A program made the translations under genes and the position numbers. A DNA stretch of 38,664 nt. Source: Porogramme epimiltina (lineage: Eukaryota > Basidiomycota > Agaricomycetes > Polyporales > Polyporaceae). This document shows positions 1-11,194 of this stretch, in pieces. The notes under the pieces are model-generated. The model ran no database searches. It worked only from the letters and a program-made list of their open reading frames with translations, and was not told where the DNA came from. The stretch is taken from assembly GCA_900155495.1 (NCBI GenBank), contig FTLJ01001098.1, forward strand, positions 1-38,664. Reading direction: 5' to 3'. Position 1 is the stretch's first letter. Each line of letters begins with the position of its first letter.

Positions 1-70
1 CTATGGTATTAGATAGGATTCAAAGGCATTGCGTGGTCGGAGGAGCGAGAAAAAAAACCCCACGAGACAT

Positions 71-167
71 CCTAACCAATAATCCTAACCTCTAATTCGC
101 CACTTCTAATCCCTAACCGGTAAAACCTAACCCCTAACCCCTAACCGTAATCCTAACGGGCCTAACG
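71..167. repeat. Degenerate telomere-like CCCTAA tract
   Basis: About eight CCTAA(C) units are scattered over less than 100 bases. The densest part is near 125-147, where CCTAA and CCCCTAA units follow one another directly. The C-rich strand reads 5'->3', which is the orientation expected at the left end of a chromosome. The units are imperfect, mixed with unrelated bases, and preceded by 70 bases without the motif. This is therefore not an intact telomere. It may be a subtelomeric or interstitial remnant, or a chance C/T/A-rich tract. Confidence 0.5.
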
Positions 168-1675
168 CTGCAGCAAGCTTGCATTGGGGTAGCTGAAACT
201 GTAGTCGTCGGGAGACGCAGTAGAAATTTTTGTTGGCGAGAGGACATAGCGCCGAAAGGTTCTGGTCCGAATGTTTTGTCAGAGCGTGAGCCGGATTGGC
301 GTCATCTATTTGGCTCAGCACGTGCGCGCGCTTGATCTCAGAGATTCTCTGGGACGGGTCTCCCCCAGCGGGCGGGATAGTTTGGCGCCCGCCTTCTCAG
401 CATGAAAGCGAGCGCGGCGCGGTGCCCCCTCCAACGAGGCCGCTCCCGTGACGCCTAGACGGCCCCTTCCGCCCACGCCCGTCCGAGCCCACCCCCGCGT
501 GCGCTGCTGCGCCAGACGCGAGAGACGCGAGAGAACGCAGGCCTCGCCCCCCGCGAGGCCCGCTATGGCTAGCTCTTCCCTTTAGTCGTCCTCCCTGCTG
601 CCGACACCGGACGCTGGGCCGTCGTCGCTCGCATTTACCGCGGCCGCCCCCCCAAGCCCCCCGCGCGCGCCGGTGATCGTCAAACGCGCCGCGCCGCACG
701 AGCTCGGGGGGACTCGAGGCAGCCCGGGCCTCGCAGTGCGCCATCGTCGGGGCGGCACGCACGCGGCGCGCCGAGGCGAGACCGCACGCGCGCCCGTCCG
801 CCCTGTGGCCGCCACACACCATGGCCATGGGCGATCGGGCCTAAAAGAGTGGCGGTTCGACCTCGGCAAGCGCGGGCGTCCATTGCGACAGCTCTTTTAA
901 TTGAAACGCGATCGTCCCAAATTTGTAGCTACGCGGCGACCGGGCGCGCCTAAGGCCCGTCAGCTCGCTGCCTCGCTGCCTCCCCGCTGGGTCCTGGGTC
1001 CTGGGAGTCCCGAGGCACGCCCGCTGATAGCGCGAAGGCGAAGACGGAGACGGAGACGAAGGCGAAGATGCGAGCGAAGAGGAAGGCGAAGACAGCGCGT
1101 CCCTCAAATCCCCTGGCACGCTGGCGCGCCATTTTGGCTCTTCCGCCGCCGCGGTGCATGCGATCTGTGTGTAGTGCATGGTTTCTGCACGTATGCGGAT
1201 CCAATTCCGCGAACACGCACCGGCGACGCGGCCGCGGCGCGCCTGTGCTAAGGACGTCCGGAACGTTGTTAATCGAGGGCCAACTGCACCCTCGCGAGCC
1301 CGAAATCTCTCCGACGATCTCAATATCAACGCTTCGAAATGTTTGCCACGCGCGCAGGCCATCACTGAAGATCTTGGCGCGGAGTCGGGAGTGTTTGCCG
1401 CGCAGAGCTCGCGGAACGGTCGCCTTTGACGTCTTCTCTTCCCGACGGACGTCTACGCCCTGTGCGACGTCTTGTGGATAGGATAGAAACGCATACTCGC
1501 ACGTACTGAAGCTTGAAGCGGGGGCGAGGAATGGATTCTACACGACACACGCCCCTTGGGACCTAGAGCGGACATGAAGGGCGAGGGGACGTCGACACCC
1601 CCCTCTGCGGCTTCGCAAGAAGCCTCGCGAAGCCCCCGCGCAGCCCGCCGGCGTCCACAAGCCCCGGGCGGACGA
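168..1675. other. GC-rich stretch with no recognisable gene
   Basis: About 1.5 kb lies between the telomere-like tract and the 3' end of RIB7. It is rich in CpG, especially near 400-850, so open frames overlap in many registers on both strands. None shows a known motif, a plausible intron pattern or a hydrophobic segment. A simple purine-rich repeat lies near 1033-1092. It probably contains the RIB7 3' untranslated region. I see no RNA gene in it. Confidence 0.5.
1033..1092. repeat. Purine-rich GGCGAA/GGAGAC imperfect hexamer repeat
   Basis: The top strand is a run of hexamer-like units of the type GCGAAG, ACGGAG and GAAGGC over about 60 bases. GAAGGCGAAGA recurs with minor changes. It is a low-complexity tract of the slippage type. 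In frame it would encode only Arg/Lys/Glu-rich sequence, and no gene model uses it. Confidence 0.6.
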
Positions 1676-3130
1676 TCACAGCACCTTCAGGGCCATGACG
1701 GCGTCAGGCCCGAACACGTCGGTCCGGACGTGCTGCACCGTCGGTAGCTAAAAAGAAAAAAAAAATCGCACGTAGAGCGATAGCAGTGGCGGTGATGGTG
1801 GGTGAGCCTCGTGTCCGATAGAGCCAGCACGCTCGGGGAGCCGGGGGGTGGTGGTGGTGCGCACTCACCTCCTCTGCGCGCAGGCCGCCGCCGTACCCCA
1901 CGCCCGCGTCCCCGACGACCGTCGGCGCGACCGTCACGACGAGCGCGTCGACGCACTTATCCCGATCTTCCCCACCACCGCCGCTGCCGTGACCGTCTTG
2001 CTCCCGCGCGGCGTGGAGGAACGACCGGATGACGCTCGCGCCGCCCTCGACCATGAGCGAGCGCACCCCGAGGGCGTGCAGCGCCCCCAGCACCGCGCGC
2101 ACGCTGATCTTACCTGTACAGGCATACACATAAGCACCGCACCATCCGCGTTCCTGGTGAGCGCACGGCACGAACGGGGAGCCTGAGCGGGGCACCGAAG
2201 AAGACGGGGCCACCGCTCAGCCAGGGCAGGCACACTCACCGGACTCGCGGTCGGCCGCGGCCTCGACTTCGACATCGACCTCGACGACGCGGGCACCGGC
2301 GTCGCGTAGGGCCTGCGCGCGCTGTGTGAACGCGAGGCCCTCCGCACCTTCCGCACCCTCCGCGTCCTCCGCGGGGGACGCGCGCGCGCAGACGAACCAC
2401 GGGCGCCGGCCCGTTCCGGCCCGGTAGTTCTGGAGGAGCTTGCAGTAGGGCGGGGTGCGGAGGCGGGTGTCGAGCACGACGGGCCGCGGGAGCCGGTAGC
2501 CGTACGGGCTGTCTGCGGGGAGCGGGGGGAGGTGGCGCGCTGCGCCGGTTGCACGTGGACAGGCAGGCGTGTGCGCAGAGGAGTGTGTGTGTGTTGAGAG
2601 GGGGCGAGGGAGGGGGGCGAGGGGGCGAACGATGATGAGCCTGGGAGGTTTCTGGGGGTATGAGAGGGGGGAATGAAGAGGGCGTGTGCGTACTGTTCAG
2701 CTGGGGATCGTCATTCAGCGCGGTGCCGACTCCGACGAGGATCGCATCGTGGAGCGTGCGCATCCTGGTGCACCCCCGCGTAGGGGGATAGGGGTCAGTT
2801 CTCCGCGGTTCTGGCCTCCGCTGCGGGTGCGCGCATGCCCGCGGCGTGTGTTGCGCGCGAAGCGGGAGAAGGGGGGGAGACGCACCAGTGGGTCATGATG
2901 AGGCTCTCCTTTCCGCTGAGGATGAGCTGCTTGCCGCCTGCTCCCGCGATCTTGGCATCGAGGGACTGCGCGAATGTGAGGGTGACGTAGGGCCGGGTCG
3001 TGGACGTCGTTGTCGGCGTGGGCAATGAAGAGGGGTCATGCTCCGGGTAGAAGATCGACGCGTGTATTCCTGTTGTAAATGGCAGGTTGTACAGTTCTAG
3101 GAGTATTTCCGGGGCCTGCGGGAGGATCAT
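1676..3130 (-). CDS. RIB7: 2,5-diamino-6-(ribosylamino)-pyrimidinone 5'-phosphate reductase (riboflavin biosynthesis)
   Basis: Five exons (3130-2886, 2764-2694, 2512-2240, 2113-1869, 1747-1676) join in frame to a 301-residue protein, close to the usual size of fungal Rib7. The family reduces the ribosylamino side chain of the GTP-derived pyrimidine to ribitylamino with NADPH, an early cytosolic step to riboflavin. Visible hallmarks are RPYVTLTFAQSLDAKIAG near the N-terminus, the cofactor-site segments DAILVGVGTALNDDPQLN and RPVVLDTRLRTP, and LMVEGGASVI in the C-terminal half, all typical of the RibD reductase fold. All introns are GT-AG. The first ATG in frame is at 3130; the open frame upstream has no earlier ATG. 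It is divergent from MAP2, with about 0.8 kb between the start codons. Confidence 0.93.
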
Positions 3131-3925
3131 GTTAGGACGCAGTGGGTGTGTAGACACAGTCACAGATGCGCGCTTTGTCGAACAGGTTGAGAACTGCAGT
3201 ATTATGAGAGGAGAGGAGTGGAGCCGTTGAGAAGGAGGGCCAGACGATGCGAGGTCGTGCTCACCGTCGCGCGCGGCGACCCCCCAGCGTAGATCGATGC
3301 GGGGGTTCCAGAATCCCAGATACGCGACCCGCCCGTAACCGACCGACGGTCGCGCCTGCGTTCCGCGAACCGTTTGCTCACCAGGCCAGGGTCCAGCAGT
3401 CCGGTAACAGGGTAACCGCCCTGGACTGAACTTACCGAGATTCGGCCTCTGTATGGGTTCCCGACAACCGTTTCGCCATTTTACCCACTCTATTCAACGC
3501 CACCGCCTTCACTGAATGCGAGGGAAGCTCTCGCCAAGGCTTAGTCCCTCGACAGCGATGGGGCCGCGGATTGGAGTGCAATCAGGCTGCCCAGATTCGT
3601 CGAGCGCGGCCGACTTAAAAGAGCTCATTACCCCACATCTCTCTCTGTCGCGCCCAACGCTGCATTCGCCTCGCCAGACCCGTATCCCGCGCCCACTTGT
3701 CCAAGCGGCGTGCGTCCTACGCTCAAATGGCAACGACGTAGGTGGCCCAGACTGCGGACCCCGATTAGTCATCACGTGCGCCCGAGATGGAAATTCACCC
3801 ATGGATCTCAGTCGGGTACGGCGCCTTCGAGATCGCAGAAGCTGGCAGTTGCCCTCGCCGGCTGACTGGCGACCCTTTCTTTCCCTTAAACTACACCGAC
3901 CGCCACCACAACTTACCCGCGCACG
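3131..3925. other. Divergent intergenic region RIB7/MAP2
   Basis: About 0.8 kb separates the two start codons and must carry both promoters. The MAP2 side ends in a pyrimidine-rich, A/C-rich leader just before the ATG, as is common in fungal promoters. I see no convincing TATA box and no credible additional gene; the open frames present match no family. Confidence 0.5.
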
Positions 3926-5720
3926 ATGACCGCGGCGACTGAGAAGAAACCAGACGACGTACCGCCCGCCGTGGTGGACGACGAGAGCGACGAAGAGGGG
4001 GAGGAGGACGGGGCCCCCGAGGGGCAGGGTGCAGGTGGTGAGTGGTATTCCGTAATTTGTGATAGCGGTGTGCCGTCTCTAAGCGGGGTACCTGGGGCGG
4101 GCTCCACAGGCGAGGGGAAGAAGAAGAAGAAAAAGAAGAAGCCGAAAAAGAAGAAGGCTCAGCAAACTGAGCCCCCCACCATTGGCCTCTCTAAACTTTT
4201 CCCCGACGGGAAGTTTCCAGAGGGCGAGCTGCAGGAGTACAAGAACGAGTGCGTGCTTTCCGTCCTATTGTCCGCCGTATTTGAAAGAAGCTAGCCCTGA
4301 ACGCCCCTCCCCGCGAACAGTAATGCGTACCGCACGACATCCGAGGAGAAGCGGTACGACGAGCGGATGGCGATGGAGGACGAGGAGACGACGTACAACA
4401 ACATCCGGCGCGCGGCCGAGGTGCACCGGCAGGTGCGCAAGTACGCGCGCAAGACGATCCGGCCGGGCATGCGCATGATCGACATCGCGGACGGGATCGA
4501 GAACGGCGTGCGCGCGCTCGTCGAGGAGAACGGGCTCGACTCGGGCGTCGGCTTCCCGACCGGGCTCAGCCTGAACCACTGCGCGGCGCACTACACGCCC
4601 AACTCGGGGGACACGACGGGTGAGTGCGGGGGCTCGTGTGCCTAGATCTCATCGCCGATGGCCTCGCGAGGGATATTGACATGCTGTGTCGTGCAGTCCT
4701 GGGCGAGAAGGACGTGCTGAAGATCGACATCGGCGTACATGTGAAGGGGCGCATTTGCGACTCGGCGTTCACGTTGACGTTCGACCCTACGTATGATAAG
4801 TTGCTCGAGGCCGTCAAGGCTGCGACCGACACTGGTGTTCGGGTACGTCTTCGTGAAGCTGGCCTTGCACCTACGATTGACTTAACTGGCTCTCTGTGCC
4901 GTCCACCAGGAAGCAGGTATCGACGTGCGGCTAGGAGAGCTAGCTGGATACATCCAGGAGACTATGGAGTCCTACGAGGTCGAGGTAAATGGCAAGACCT
5001 TGCCGGGTAAGTTACTAGCTCGTAATGCTATCCGCAAACTCAAGCTCTCGTCTTCCAGTGAAACCGATAGAGAACCTTAGCGGTCACTCGATCAACCTCT
5101 ACCAAATTCATGGCGGAAAGTCGGTCCTGTTGGTCAAGAACGACGATCCCACAAAAATGGAGGAGGGCGAGTACTTCGCCATCGAGACGTTCGGCTCGAC
5201 GGGTCGAGGGAAGGTCATCGAACAGGGCGAGGTGTCACACTACGCCCGTAAGGTGGACGCGCCGCACGTCCCTCTTCGGTACAGTAAAATTCATCGCGAA
5301 GTCATGCGGACGCATTATCGCTCATCAAACCTACTACGCAGGCTCACTTCGGCGAAGTCGCTGCTGAAGTCGATCAACAAAAACTTTGGCACCCTGCCTT
5401 GGTGCAGGCGATACCTCGAACGGGCAGGAGAGAGCAAATATCTCCTCGCGGTACGTACACAAGGAATATTCAACGTTTAATCTCGCCCCCTGATTCTATT
5501 CGCCTCCGCGTGCGCAGCTCAACAACCTCGTCGCGCAAGGGATCGTGCAAGACTATCCGCCACTGTGTGACGTCCGGGGAGCGATGACTGCCCAATTCGT
5601 GAGTGCCTGGCCCGCGTGCCTGGCTCACGGTCCGCAGCTGACGGTGCTTTTTTCCAGGAGCACACGATATTATTACGTCCGACGCGCAAAGAGGTGGTCA
5701 GCCGGGGAGACGACTACTAA
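3926..5720 (+). CDS. MAP2: Methionine aminopeptidase 2
   Basis: Eight exons (3926-4037, 4110-4248, 4321-4619, 4697-4842, 4910-5006, 5059-5450, 5518-5598, 5658-5720) join in frame to 442 residues. The enzyme removes initiator methionine from nascent chains at the ribosome, using two metal ions. The N-terminus has the acidic stretch and the lysine-rich stretch (eight Lys, Pro, four Lys) typical of type 2 enzymes, linked to ribosome association in the family. Catalytic and metal-ligand positions are seen: the His of [11 protein letters not shown], the two Asp of [15 protein letters not shown], the His of [12 protein letters not shown], the Glu of [10 protein letters not shown], and the Glu of [12 protein letters not shown] near the C-terminus. 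It ends with RGDDY, a type 2 ending. The third exon is much more GC-rich than the later ones. Confidence 0.96.
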
Positions 5721-6306
5721 CAGAGGTTGCGTGGACGTGACGAGGGTAGTGGGATAGTGATGAACCGCTGGGAGTTGTGGTCATAAGGTTCGCGGAGGCC
5801 GGTCAGGAGACCACTGTGTATGGATGAGAACAGTGGTTGTACAGTAATGCGTGTATCCATGAGCGCCTGCTTTATCCCATTGCAAGGGAAGTGGTGGGTT
5901 ACGTTAAGATCATGGTTGGCAGCTCGGCGCAGGGGTGAAACTCTAGCGGCGTTAGACCACGAAGGTTCTGTCTGCGAAGTTACTCTTCGGCGTTCACAAC
6001 AGATGTGGCCGCGGCGATCGAGGTGAAAGGGGCGCCGTTTGGAAGAGAGCGGCAGTGGAGCCCCGCTGCGGGTGAATGTCGGCGTTTTCCCCATCTCCAT
6101 GTGATTACTCTTTTTGGAGGACCTCGGATCTCGCGTTCTGCCACAGTATTGCCCCGCATCGGCCCATGCTCCCAACCCTCTCGCTTTGTCTTCCTCTCCT
6201 CCGCTTGTCACGTACACAATCACGGCCACCCTAAACTCTCTCGGACAGCCCTTCATAATCACATTTCTCGGGAATAATCTCGCATCGCCCCTCTGGACCG
6301 ACCACC
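5721..6306. other. Intergenic region MAP2 to alpha/beta hydrolase
   Basis: These 586 bases hold the MAP2 3' region and the promoter of the next gene on the same strand. The last 150 bases are pyrimidine-rich (CTCTCGCTTTGTCTTCCTCT), as in many fungal promoters. A long minus-strand open frame crosses it but has no known motif and overlaps the hydrolase first exon, so I did not call it. Confidence 0.5.
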
Positions 6307-8898
6307 ATGCGCTGGTTTCTGTCTCGAGACACTGCGGAGGCCACCGAGACCGAGGAGTCCAAGCCCAACGTCCGCACGAGGCTTTCGGGGGACCTGTCCA
6401 GTCCGGCCGACGCACTGCGGCATTTTGAATACCCCGGCGTACCACCACCCTCTGCGCGCGTCGGGGACCCAAAGCTCAAGCAGCGGGAGAGCGAGCCGGT
6501 GAGGCTGTGGCACTTGTGGAAGTACGGGACGTTCGCAGCGGTCAAAGGTGAGTGCCCTTGGCCCAGCACAGGTGTATGCGGGCGTACTACAGATCGCTGG
6601 TGTGTCGTGCAAGCTTCAGGCGTTGACCGTCAAAGTTTTTTGATGGCTACCCCGCGCGAAGCACGCGTTCGCCGTGGCCAGACTGTGGGGTAATGCGGGG
6701 AATTAGCTTCTCTATTCATTTTCGTCCCAATTCAGGCCGCGACCTCTTCCGCCCCTTTGTCGGCTCTGTAGTCCCCCTCGTCTGTGTTGGTCGTTGTAAT
6801 TGAAGACGAGTCTGACATTCCTCCCCCTGTAGCGACGACGCTCGCCGTCGATGTCCTCTCGCACCAGCTATGGGGCCCCCGTCGCAAGTCGTGGGGGATT
6901 GAGATGACCTTGCTCTCAAGCATGATGAGGGACATGAGTAGATACTCTCATCTCACCGATATTGTGAGTATTCCTGGTCTTCAAGCACTCGTTGCGTCAC
7001 ATTGACTTTGAGAGCTTAGGACACGATCCGAATGCTCATGAGCATAGGCGGTCTCGTTCCCGTCCCGTCCGACGCCCTCGTCACCCCCGTTTCATTCCCG
7101 GTCCGCAAACGACGATTGCGGGGTATACTTGCGCAATTCGACGCCGCCGAAACTGGGAAACGAGAGCTCTCTGGAGAGTGGGTCGTCGGGAAGCGAACAT
7201 GGCGAAGACTCCAATCCGAATGGCGTGCCAGGAAGGAGGGCAGACCTTCCCCTCCGGGTAAAGGGAAACGAAAAGAGCGAGTTGTGTTGTACCTGCATGG
7301 AGGTATGTATAGTGTGTACTGCCGGGCCCACTTTCTGATTTTCAATGTGCAGGAGCGTATTACATGTTTAGTGCCGCGACTCACAGGCTGATTACCATCC
7401 CACTGGCGAAACACCTTGACGCACGACTATTTGGTAGGTTCTGCCCCCATTACGATACCTTTCGAGGCACTGACCATGTTCTTAGCTGTTGACTATCGAC
7501 TTGCACCCGAGACACGTTTCCCAGGACCTCTCCACGATGCCGTCTCAGGTTATTTCAGACTTGTAGACGACCTCAAAGTCCCTCCGGAAAACATCGTGGT
7601 CGCTGGAGACAGCGCTGGGGGTGGCCTAACGCTAGCCCTCCTGATGTACCTGCGAGACAACAACTATCCTTTACCTTCAGGCACCATTTTGCTTTCTCCT
7701 TGGGTCGGTACGTCGTCTCGAGCTCCAAATTCTGTAAAATAAGTCTGACAGCCACTCTTAGACCTTACGATGAGCTGCGAGTCATGGGACAGCAATGCTC
7801 CGTATGATATCGTTCCCAAGCCACAACCGGGCGATCATCTCAACCCTATCCACTGCTATCTTGGGGACCACATGGAGAAATATCTCACCCACCCATATGC
7901 TAGTCCGCTCTTTGGGGATTTCAAGGGTCTACCGCCTATGCTCATCCAGGCCGGAGATGTCGAAGTTCTCCGCGATGAGATTACTCTCCTTGCGCATAAG
8001 GCATCACTTGCAGGTGTCGAGGTGCGACATGAACTCTATGAGGACATGGTACGTCTCCATGAGCTTTCCGCACTCTCGGTTTTCGCGTCTAACATTATCC
8101 TAGGTTCACGTATTCCAGTCATTTCCATTCCTTGAGCCCGCATTCCAAGCCTTTACCTCATGCCACGACTTCGTCTGGAAATTCTTGCCTCGATGTCAAG
8201 CCCGAACACCTCAGGATATTGAACCCACTGCCGAAAAGCGCCTCGAGGACGAGATAGATACAGGCGCCACTCGAGTCGTCAGGGGAGATGGATCGGAGAC
8301 GGGAACTGGTCCAGAGGCGCTTGCTGAGACCCCCGCGCAAAACCCTCGTGGGAGGCCCTACCGCCAGAAACGCTCTCCACGATCCCGATCACCCACGCCA
8401 GGGCTGGAGGAGCCGAGTTGGGGCTCCATGTACGTATCCTCCGACACGGACGACGAGGGCGACTTCGGAGACGGTGCCGTCCGAATCCAGACCGCGTACA
8501 CGCCTCCGTCGACACCGTCAGCACCAGAGAAACGGCCCCCGCTGGTGAAGGCACCCTCTTTCTCTCGGTTACGAGCCACGTTCAATACCATCGCCGACGT
8601 CGCGTCCGTCTCTGCTTCCACCGCGTTCAATCTCGCTCCTTCGCATCCACGACCCTCTTCTCAAGCGTCCCTTCCCGCATCGCCTGTTCGCCGAAGGCAG
8701 CGTATCTCGTCCATTAGCATGACATCGACGTCAGGGACGGCGCCCGGTCCTTCTATTCGCCGCTCGCAGCGAAGCCACCCGGATATTTCGTCGTTGTGTA
8801 ACCAGTGGGCGGCACAAGGCCCCGCCAACCAGACCAGAACGTACAGGCCCGAAACGCCACAACCCCCGGACTCTCCGCATACCCCCGCTGTAGCTTGA
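6307..8898 (+). CDS. HSL-family alpha/beta hydrolase with long disordered C-terminal tail
   Basis: Seven exons (6307-6547, 6833-6963, 7020-7302, 7353-7433, 7486-7707, 7762-8048, 8104-8898) join in frame to 679 residues. The core is an alpha/beta hydrolase_3 (hormone-sensitive-lipase type) esterase. It has the oxyanion-hole motif LHGGAYYM (encoded across an intron), VDYRLAPE, the nucleophile motif GDSAGGG, SPWVDLT, the acid in GDVEVLRDE, and the His in DMVHVFQSF. It should hydrolyse short or medium acyl esters; the substrate is unknown. After the catalytic His come about 240 residues rich in Ser, Pro, Arg and acidic residues, without predicted fold, an unusual addition for this family. The first intron, 285 bases, is far longer than the others (about 50 bases) and could hide an unrecognised exon. 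The start has a good context (ACCACCATG). Confidence 0.9.
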
Positions 8899-9248
8899 AC
8901 ATGATCCGGACGTTTCACATGAGCATCACCGATTCGCCGTAACACGACTTCCGCCCGCATTACTTCCTCGCTATCCTTCACGTTTGTGCATCCAAGGACT
9001 TATCGTGTACTAACATTGCAATTCACATTGTCCCTTTCTTGACCGTCACGGATGGATCCCTACTTGCTACAATGATGTTTGCACGCGACGCAGAGCTTGA
9101 CGCCTCGGAGAAATAGGTATATGATATAATGTGCGCGGTAGCAGCAATCCCCATAGTAATTGTAATGATAGCTATGTGACACTACCCCCACGAAGAAGAA
9201 TAGAGTACAATTGTAACTACCACACCATGAGACTACTGACAGCAGTCA
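8899..9248. other. Convergent 3' intergenic region
   Basis: About 350 bases lie between the stop codons of the hydrolase (+) and the sphingomyelinase (-). The stretch is richer in A+T than the flanking exons, as expected of 3' untranslated DNA with two polyadenylation regions. No gene was seen. Confidence 0.5.
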
Positions 9249-10727
9249 TCATTGCGATCTACGTCCTCCACGCAACCGGTGCTCAAGCGACGACCGATAC
9301 AGCTCCAACTCCTCAATGATATTCGTCAGCGCGTTGACTTCCCAGTTCCCGTATATGAAACCCGCGTAGAGCATGGTCGTCGCGAGCCACGTAAGCGCAA
9401 TGGAGATAAGGATGAAAACCGGGCGGATCCCGAGCGGGAACCACGCCGCGGTCACGACGATGACGAGGAGAAGGAAAAGACACGCGTAGAGGACCGCCAA
9501 TTGGAACCGCGCCTGCGACTGGGCGAACCGGTAGCGCGCCGTGAGGGATGTCAGAGCCTGCGTGATGGAATCGGGCGAGACATCCTTCGATGGCGAGAGC
9601 TGCCCGTTCGCACCGTCCGCGCTCGGCGTTTCATCGAGGTCTTCCAGCGGCGGCACCGAGATTTCGAACGTCGCCTCGAGCCCGAAATGATCTGAAAATG
9701 AGAACGGCCGCGCCGGGACGCGCTCGCTCAGCACGACACGCGTGTCGACGGGGCGGAGGCGCGGTGCGCCGGACGGCGCGCGCGGGGGGTGGCGGTAGAA
9801 GACGTAGTCGAGGCGCTTTCCCTGGAACGCGCGCGCCATCGGCTCGAGCCGCTTCCCCGCCGAGTACGAGTTGAGGGGCGAGTCCGCGGTGACGCCGTGC
9901 ACGCGGATCGCGTCCTGGGGGCTCGGCGGGTTCGTCGGCGACGGGTCGGGCGTGTCAGGGTGCGTGACGACCCACGCGTCGTCGAGCTGCGCGTGGTCGC
10001 GGATGATGCGCATGGGGAGCGTGGGCGGGACGGAATTGAAGTCGCCGGCGGCGATGACGACACGGCCCAGCTCGGCGGCCTGGCGGGCGAGCTTCGCGAA
10101 CTCCCATGCGTTCACGAGGCGGTGCGCTTTGTGGTGCTCCAAGCCTTCGTCGCCGCCTTTTGCATATAGCTAACCAAGGGTAAGCACGCATCCCCGAAAC
10201 CCAATGCGGGGGACGTACGTGAGTGTTGAAGAGCTGGACTTCGCCGAGAACAGGGTGCGCAAAGATGATGCTTGCAGCACCCTTGCCGACGAACCAGTCG
10301 CCGGCTATTACATCGATGGGAGAGCCATTCAGGGAATATGGGTGCATAGTTGCGGCGAGGATGGGGAAACGGGAGAATATGACGAGCCCTGCTCCAAGTG
10401 CCCCACTACAGAAGTGCGTCGGACTCTCCTCCCTCCGAGCCGACCCACAGTTGGCGGACGCACCTGTAGAAGAACTTTGAGTATGGCAGCTTCTTGGAGA
10501 CTGCACTGCGCACAAGCTCGAAGTCTGAGAAAACCCATAGTTCTTGCAGGGTAATGACGTCGTAGTCGGCGGAGGCAAGGGCGTTTGCGATGGCGGCTAC
10601 GCGCTCCGTTCGCTCCTTAGAGACATACTTGAGCCCCCTGAAAGAAGCAATGAGCTTACTCCACCACGAGCATTTGGTAAGCATACCAGCAATTGAACGT
10701 TAAGAGACGGAGGCGGGTTTCAGACAT
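9249..10727 (-). CDS. ISC1: Neutral sphingomyelinase / inositol phosphosphingolipid phospholipase C
   Basis: Four exons (10727-10687, 10637-10464, 10405-10219, 10169-9249) join in frame to 440 residues. This is the Isc1/nSMase branch of the Mg-dependent endonuclease/exonuclease/phosphatase fold, which cleaves the phospho head group from complex sphingolipids to give ceramide. The signature runs in order: LLTFNCWGLK, the metal-binding Glu in ITLQELW, GLVIFSRFPI, FNTHLYAKGGDE, AAGDFNS, LDYVFYR and the catalytic FSDHFG. Near the C-terminus two hydrophobic segments (around FLLLVIVVTAAWF and ILISIALTWLATTM) are separated by a few residues, matching the membrane hairpin of Isc1. The start MSETRLRLL was chosen because it puts the first motif at the usual distance; an upstream ATG at 10961 would add an unconserved extension. 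Confidence 0.93.
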
Positions 10728-11194
10728 GCTCCAGGAAGAGTGGTGTGCGTGGACAAGGCTTGGTGCTTGCACATCCAGTGCACGCCCTCCGCGTTGGCCG
10801 CCGACGGGCGCTCCGCCCGATCGTGTGGGGAGCCGCGTCGGCCAAGGCGGGCCGCAACAACCCGGTTCGAGGTCATGACTATTCTGTGCGGGAGGCTCTC
10901 TCGTAGCTTCGGTCTCTTGGCAAGAGTTCTCAGGTGTCCGTTCGTGTATTTGAAGCACCACAAGCTGCGGCCCTAACTATAGAGGAAATGACGAGGTGTT
11001 TCACGAATGTACTGCAGTATATGGTCCACACAACGTTGTGTATTCACTTTCCCCGCCTAACACTACCACGCCAAGCGAGTTACAGGCCTGAGGAAGCTCG
11101 CACAGAGCTCCGACGGGACGAGTATACTACTTCTGGAACTCAGCTAGCACACGGACAGAATTCAGGAAGTTCGTCTTCTCGAGGAGGAAGTCTG
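10728..11194. other. Intergenic region carboxylesterase 3' end / ISC1 promoter
   Basis: These 467 bases between two minus-strand genes contain the 3' end of the upstream carboxylesterase transcript and the ISC1 promoter. An open frame continues upstream of the ISC1 start but shows no conserved sequence. Nothing else was recognised. Confidence 0.45.

Noticed and set aside
397..1481. Many overlapping open frames on both strands, up to 174 residues
   Set aside because: They arise from high GC content. They are Arg-, Ala- and Pro-rich, overlap each other in several registers and show no family motif.
3131..3163. RIB7 start at 3163
   Set aside because: The codon there is GTG, not ATG; the first in-frame ATG is at 3130 and gives a normal-length protein.
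5717..6472. Open frame of 251 codons on the minus strand after MAP2
   Set aside because: It overlaps the hydrolase first exon and promoter, and contains no family motif.
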